Below are positions 1 to 6,100 of a stretch of DNA of 7,518 nt, in pieces. Under the pieces are notes generated by a model. The model ran no database searches and had not been told where the DNA came from. It saw only the letters and a list, made by a program, of their open reading frames with translations. Each line of letters starts with the position of its first letter. Position 1 is the stretch's first letter. The translations under genes were made by a program, and so were the position numbers. Source of the DNA: an uncultured Bacteroidota bacterium (lineage in GTDB: Bacteria; Bacteroidota; Bacteroidia; Flavobacteriales; Flavobacteriaceae); contig CACLQG010000045.1 of the NCBI GenBank assembly GCA_902609035.1, positions 1-7,518 on the forward strand. Direction: 5' to 3'.

Positions 1-123
1 TATACTTGAAGTTAAATTATTTCCTTCAGCATCTGTATCATTTGATATTACAGATGATGCGGTAGTTGTAGTTAAAGAGACAGTTCCTCCCTCATTTACT
101 TGTATTATATCAGTAACTGCTAA
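1..123 (-). other. Cadherin-like repeat 4 (cut by window edge)
   Basis: The first 41 residues of a further repeat, LAVTDIIQVNEGGTVSLTT then VISNDTDAEGNNLTSS, continuing beyond the window. It shows that the cadherin-like tail is longer than seen here. Confidence 0.85.
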
Positions 124-3100
124 AGGTGGGTCATTTACCTGAGTAATAGTAATATTTACAATAGTTTCTAGACCATTAGCAAATCCATCATTTGGTGCAT
201 ATGTAAATTGATCGGATAAATTTTCAGATCCATTATGAGTATAACTGAATGTTCCATTGGAGTTTAATGTTACACTACCGAAGCTTGGATTAGTTCTCAA
301 TACTGCAGTCAGCGGATCATTATCGGAATCTGTATCGTTTGTCAATACGTTATTTCCACCACCAAGAAGCTCGTTTGTGGTTTGTCCCTCATTTACAACT
401 ATTTGGTCTGTATTACCGACGGGAATGGCACTAAATGAAATGGTTACTGAGGTGGCAGCGCTATAGTCTGTCCCATCGAAAACTTTATATTTAAATATGT
501 CGGTCGTTGCCGTAGAAGTACCGTTATGAGTATATGCGAAAGTACCATTTGCATTTAGTGTAACTGAACCGTGAACAGGAGACTGAACAACAGTTGTGCT
601 CATAGTTAATGAGTTGTTTTCTGAATCAGTATCATTACCTATTAAAGTATTACTTCCTGTTGTAGTTAGTGTGACTGTTCCTCCTGATAAACCAATAACA
701 AAATCTTCAACCCCAATGGGTGGATCATTTATTGGGTTTATTTGAATGGTAACGGTTACTGTGTTTCCATCAGCAGTACCATCGTTTGCTTTGTAGGTAA
801 AGGTGTCGGTGGTGGTTTCGGATCCATTATGAACGTACTGAAAAGTGCCACTGGAATTCAGAGTGAGCGCCCCATTATTTGGTTGAGTAACTATAATTGA
901 GTTAAGTGTATCCCCATCGATATCTGTATCATTATCAAGTAAAGTAGATGACCCGGAGTTTGTTAGTGTAACTGTCCCTGCTTCATTTACAGTTAGTGTG
1001 TCACTTACAGTTAAAGGTAAATCATTAACAGGATTAATATTAATATTAAATACATCGTTTGTGTTACATGTTTCCGGTAAACCATACCTCTGAGCGAAAA
1101 AATTGTAATTAATTTTTATTTCCTCGTCAGTAAGTACTCTATTGTATACCAAAACAACAGGTATATATCCATCAAAAAAATGTCCCCCATTATGTGATCC
1201 TATTAGAAGATTTCCATTACCATTAAAAGTGCTCGTGCTAACATTTGAGCTTACATGATTTCCATTATAGTACATTTTCCATCCAGATGAGTTGCTAAAT
1301 GAGACTGCACTAAAATGCCAGTTATTAAGGATACTGTTACCCCCATTTGGAGCATAAGATATTGTATACCAGCTTCCACCGTCACCACCATTATGTCCAG
1401 AGTATATTGTATGGTTTGTATTGGCCATCCATAAAGCATGCTTTCCATCATTCGCCCCACTGACCATATTTTTAGTAGTCGATCTGGGATAGAAAAAAAT
1501 CAATTTTGTATACTGATTTTTATTTAAGACAGAGTTTCTTCTAGCGTAATCATTACTTTCATCAAAATTAATAACACCACCATTGGTATTAGAATCAAAT
1601 GTGGGATTTCCATAGAGGGTTAGATGATTATTATTCCCGCTCAAGTCACTCCATGTATTCCCTGATCCAGAATATGAAGTAGAACTTGCTGCATCTAAAT
1701 AAAGAGTTAGCCCATTAGATACCACATTGCTTGGATAACCATTATCATCCGCATACAGTGTTATTGTAGCTGTTCCATTTTGATTGGCTTGCGGAATGTA
1801 TGTTATTGTTGTGATTGATAAAGTGACAGATACAATCGATGAATTTGTATTTGAAATGGTATAAGTTAATGCCTGGCCATCAACATCATTAAATACAGAA
1901 CTAATATTAATAGTCGAACTGGATGAGTCCTCGTTAATAGTAATATCTGAAATTGGATTTGCAATCTTAGGACAAGTATTTGTTGCATTAACCGATAACA
2001 AGGCCGCGTTAGAGTAGACTGTATTTCCACAAAAAGGAATGACAGCTACTCTAAATTGATGTTTGTCCTGAGATGTTTGAATATTTAAAACATTAAGAGT
2101 AGGTGAATTAACATTAGTAAAAGACGCATTTTCGGCTATATTAGTCCAAGTTGTTCCTGAGTTAGTAGAGCTCTGCCATTGGAGGTCAAAATTTGTAAAA
2201 AATGATACAGATGTCGTAAATGTTCTACTCTCTCCTGCTAGGACAGATATTGATTCAGGCTGAAGAATTACCTCTGGCCTTGTAACTTCGAGAAAATCAT
2301 AAACGCCATTGTTATTTCTATCCACTGGTGGGGATTTGTATGCATTTACACCTTCAGTGAATGTAACTCCCACAGAGTCCTCCAGAACTTTTCCAGTAGA
2401 AGATACTCTTAGTGCTCCTGAATCGTAGAAAACTGCCTTACCTGCAATCGGGTATGCATCATTATTAAAGTTTGCACCTATAACAATTTTACTGCCTGAA
2501 TTACTAGTATCCAAAGAGTAACCTAATTGCTCTCCCGCTTGTGTTCCAACAATATCTTGAGCTACTTGAGTCCATTGACCATTAGAATATTTGAATGACT
2601 GAACATATCCAGTATTAAAGTTTTTCCCATAGCCACCAATAGATAAATATCTCCCATTCTGGTTTAAATCAATTGAGTAACCATAATAAGCATAATTGCT
2701 ATCACCATACAAGTCAGCTCCAATTTGATTCCATCTAATTCCATTAAAACTATATGTCCTCACCAGCCCTCCTTCAGTAAATCGATTACTGTTATTTTGT
2801 GATGATACTGCTACAGTATCTCCGTTCCCATCTATTGAAACGTCCCAGCCAAAGTAATCTCCAGCTGCATCTCCTTCAAGATCTCCTCCTAATTGATTCC
2901 ATGTCGAACCATTAAATTTATATATTCTAGCATGACCTGCATTTGCAGCCACTCCATCGTTTTGATTAGCACCTATAATTATTGTATCTCCTGTGTCATT
3001 TATGTCAACTGATCGTCCAAATAAATCTCCAGAATTTTCACCTTGAATACTCTGACCCAGTTGAACCCAATTTTGAGCTTGTTTTCTAAAGACTCTGACC

Positions 3101-6100
3101 TGTCCTATATCATTTTGAGATCCATCTCCGTCATTTTGATAAGCTCCTATAACAACTGTATTTCCAGATTTATTTATGGCTACTGAAGATCCAAACCCGT
3201 CCCCTGCAGCTAGACCATTTATTGATCCTACTAGGGTCCAGGTTGAAGAACCAGAATTATAATCAAAAATCTTAACGTTTCCAGAAAACTGACCATTACT
3301 ACTATTTTTTGGCGCACCCACTATAAGTCTACTCCCTACGTCATCTAAGTCTAACGAACTTCCAAAAAGCTCACCACTAGAAGACCCATCTATATCCGGC
3401 CCTAATTGAGTCCAAGCTCCTGATTGGAATTGATAAGCTCTAACATGACCTGAGTCTGCGCCATTACCATCATTTTGGTATGCACTAATTGCAACAACAT
3501 TTCCCGCACCGTTTACAGAGGACGAGTAACCAAATTGATCTGCTTGAGCTTCTCCAGTTAATGCGTTACCTGTCAAAGAGAAAGATATACTTGTTGTTCC
3601 AATAATTCCGTCATTATCAGGATCTGCAAATCCGGCTTCAATTACATCATAACATCCATCACCATCAGCATCTAAATCGAAGTGGTTTTTAATACCATCA
3701 TTATCTGTATCTTGACTTGATCCAAGACCAACATATGATACACCACCAACATTATAAGTGTTAAATACTGCTCCTTCATCTGTATCGATTATTCCATCAT
3801 TATCATCATCTAAATCTGCATTATCTCCAATAGAGTCCCCATCATTATCGTACTGTTCTGCAGGATCTAATGGAAATTCATCAAAAGTATCGGTTACACC
3901 ATCATTGTCATCATCGTCATCATTTGCGTCATCAATGCCGTCTCCATCGACATCTGAGGTTTTGTTTGGATCACATGGGAAGGCATCTACATTATCATTC
4001 ACCCCATCATTATCACTATCCTCATCACGAGGGTCTAAACAAGTTACAGCTGTAGTTGTGCTTGATTGTGCGCTCAACTCGTAAACATCTGTAAGCCCAT
4101 CATTATCATCATCTGGATCTGTTATATCAGGATCACCGTCTCCATCGTTGTCAGGTAAAACATCAATAGTTGTAATAGAACTAATTACCGAGTATGCACT
4201 GTTACATCCCCCATAAACAACTAGTCTATAATTTTCACCATCAATTGAATTGATCGCTGGATTTATTAATAAGAAAGAAGAAGTGACATTACTGTATGGA
4301 ACAGAGTTTGAAAGATTAATAAAGTTAAGTGGATTTGCTGGTGTGCTTTTCTGCCACTGGTAAGTTTTTGTCCCAACTGCTGATATATTTGGGGCAATGG
4401 TCACAGGATAATCAACAGCAACTGTGGTAATTGATGAAATTCCTGTTATAGATATTGGTGGAACCTCTAGGAAATCTTTTACATTATTATCATTTGTATC
4501 AAGAATAGTACTTGAATTAGTAAGGGATCTGTATAGGTTTACTCCTTGATTATACATTGTGCCTGCTGCATCAGAGATAACTGTACCTGAGGCTGAAACA
4601 GATATTTCACTTCCCAGAATTAAAATTCTACCGGCATTACTTAATCCTGGAGGATCAAAATATGGCTCCGATGCGGCGTATATATTCCCCGAGGCAGATA
4701 AGGCGACTGATGCTCCAAACTCATCATTGAAATCATTATTACTTACTTGCATCCAAGCACCTGAGGTAAACTCATAGAGTTTAACTGAGCCTGTATTTCG
4801 GGCAGCTCCCACACCGATAATATTTCCTTGTTCGTTAAAATCAATTGCTGAGCCACTATATGAATCACCATAAATAGATGCACTATTGGACTGAGTACCG
4901 TGAACTGACCATGAGCCTCCAGATTCCTGATATATTTTAACTCTTCTGTTATTTCGATCACCCTCTGAAAATGCTACACGATCTCCCGCTCCGTTGATGG
5001 CAACTGTTCCAAAGTAATCATTAGTTGAATATCCTCCCATATCAGCACCAACTTGTGTCCAAGATGCTGATCCCGAGGGCGTATACTGGTAAACCCTCAT
5101 AGTTCCACCATTAGATATTACCTGATCATCATAGGGAGCGGAGGCTACAAACCTAGTTCCTGATTTATTCATTTTAACTCCAAAACCAAATATCCCAGAA
5201 TTTTGTTTTCCGATAACTTGGCCAAGGCTATTCCATGCATTTGTAGTGGCATTGTACTGATAGACTATAACCGATCCCCTGTCAGTCCCCCCATCATCAT
5301 CCCTAGGAACACCAACGGCGATTCTATTTCCCTGATGGTTAAGTGATATGGAATTGCCGAAATAGTCATCATTATTACTACCTAATATTGGGCTTCCTCC
5401 AAGAAGTGCCCACTGGGAAGAACTTTGGTTGTACTGATATATGTAGACAGAGCCCTTGTTACTTCCTCCACCGATCTCACTGTTTGGAGCACTGATTGCT
5501 ATAATGTCTCCTGCTCCATTTATTGATACTGTTTGACCAAAATAATCACCAGCAACTGCACCATGGAATTCTCCAATCATAGTCCATGAAGTAGCACCTG
5601 TTGGAGTTCTCCTGTATACTGCTGCGTAACCACTGTCATTTCCTGCTGCTCCATCATGTCTTTGCGCACCATAGATAACTATATTACCATCCGAGGATAT
5701 ATCAACTCCCTGACCTGTGAAATTTGGGTCACTATTATATGAGTATCCGATTCCAGCATATACAGATCCACCTTGAATATGATTTATGAAATTATATGAT
5801 GATGAGTCAGAAATATTTCTACTTACACCCACTATTCCATCCCCGTCTGGATCTGAATATCCTGCCTCAACAACATCAAAACAACCGTCAGCATCTGAGT
5901 CTAAATCTTTACTATTTACAATACCATCTCCATCTATGTCATTACTAGCTCCTGCTGTATTTTCATAAGTGTCTAATATTCCATCGTTATCATCGTCTAG
6001 GTCAGTATTGTCTCCTACACCATCTCTATCGTTATCATTAGATTCAGATGGATCACAAGGAAATATATCATTAATATCAGCAACTCCATCGTTGTCATCA

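Larger units (their letters stand above)
1972..3591 (-). repeat. Divergent module C: propeller, linker, Ig-like (no TSP3 arm)
   Basis: This is a third copy of the propeller-linker-Ig arrangement, recognisable at protein level but clearly diverged from A and B. The order is conserved, including the VSSTGKVLEDS linker start (compare VSASGTVISD in A and B) and the EF-hand-like loop. The Ig-like domain is followed directly by a cadherin-like domain rather than by Asp-rich repeats. It is the junction between the modular front half and the cadherin tail. Confidence 0.85.
3592..5823 (-). repeat. Tandem module B (complete): propeller, linker, Ig-like, TSP3
   Basis: This is the second and complete copy of the internal repeat, 744 codons long. 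It has the same domain order as module A and shares long identical or near-identical peptide stretches with it, for example APYDDQV, SNGGTMRVYQY, ALSASGNIYAAS and NNVKDFLE. The arms end at equivalent EAGxxDPDxDGI motifs, 743 codons apart. Its TSP3 arm is 16 residues longer than that of A by the boundaries used here, through spacer differences. Confidence 0.93.

Noticed and set aside
257..466. Plus-strand ORF of 69 codons
   Set aside because: Lies antisense to cadherin-like repeats 2 and 3, which are continuous in the long minus frame. No recognisable domain.
1251..1460. Minus-strand ORFs at 1251-1460 and 4743-4961
   Set aside because: They are in a different minus frame from the continuous coding frame, which reads through LamG and propeller B there. 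No independent domain is seen.
3758..4084. Plus-strand ORF rich in Ser/Pro, with a second overlapping His-rich ORF at 3870-4055
   Set aside because: It is the antisense shadow of the TSP3 arm. Repeated GAT/GAC Asp codons read backwards as ATC/GTC create long Ser-, Pro- or His-rich frames with no domain and no supporting start context.
3600..4155. Dense short repeats of the catcattatc type, resembling a CRISPR array or satellite
   Set aside because: Spacing is irregular and follows codon triplets of Asp/Asn/Gly motifs. There are no constant repeats or unique spacers of fixed length; it is protein-coding repetition.
4559..4777. Plus-strand ORF of 72 codons, with a similar frame at 6635-6847
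   Set aside because: Both are antisense to the linker and blade 7 of modules B and A. Their resemblance to each other follows from the module duplication.
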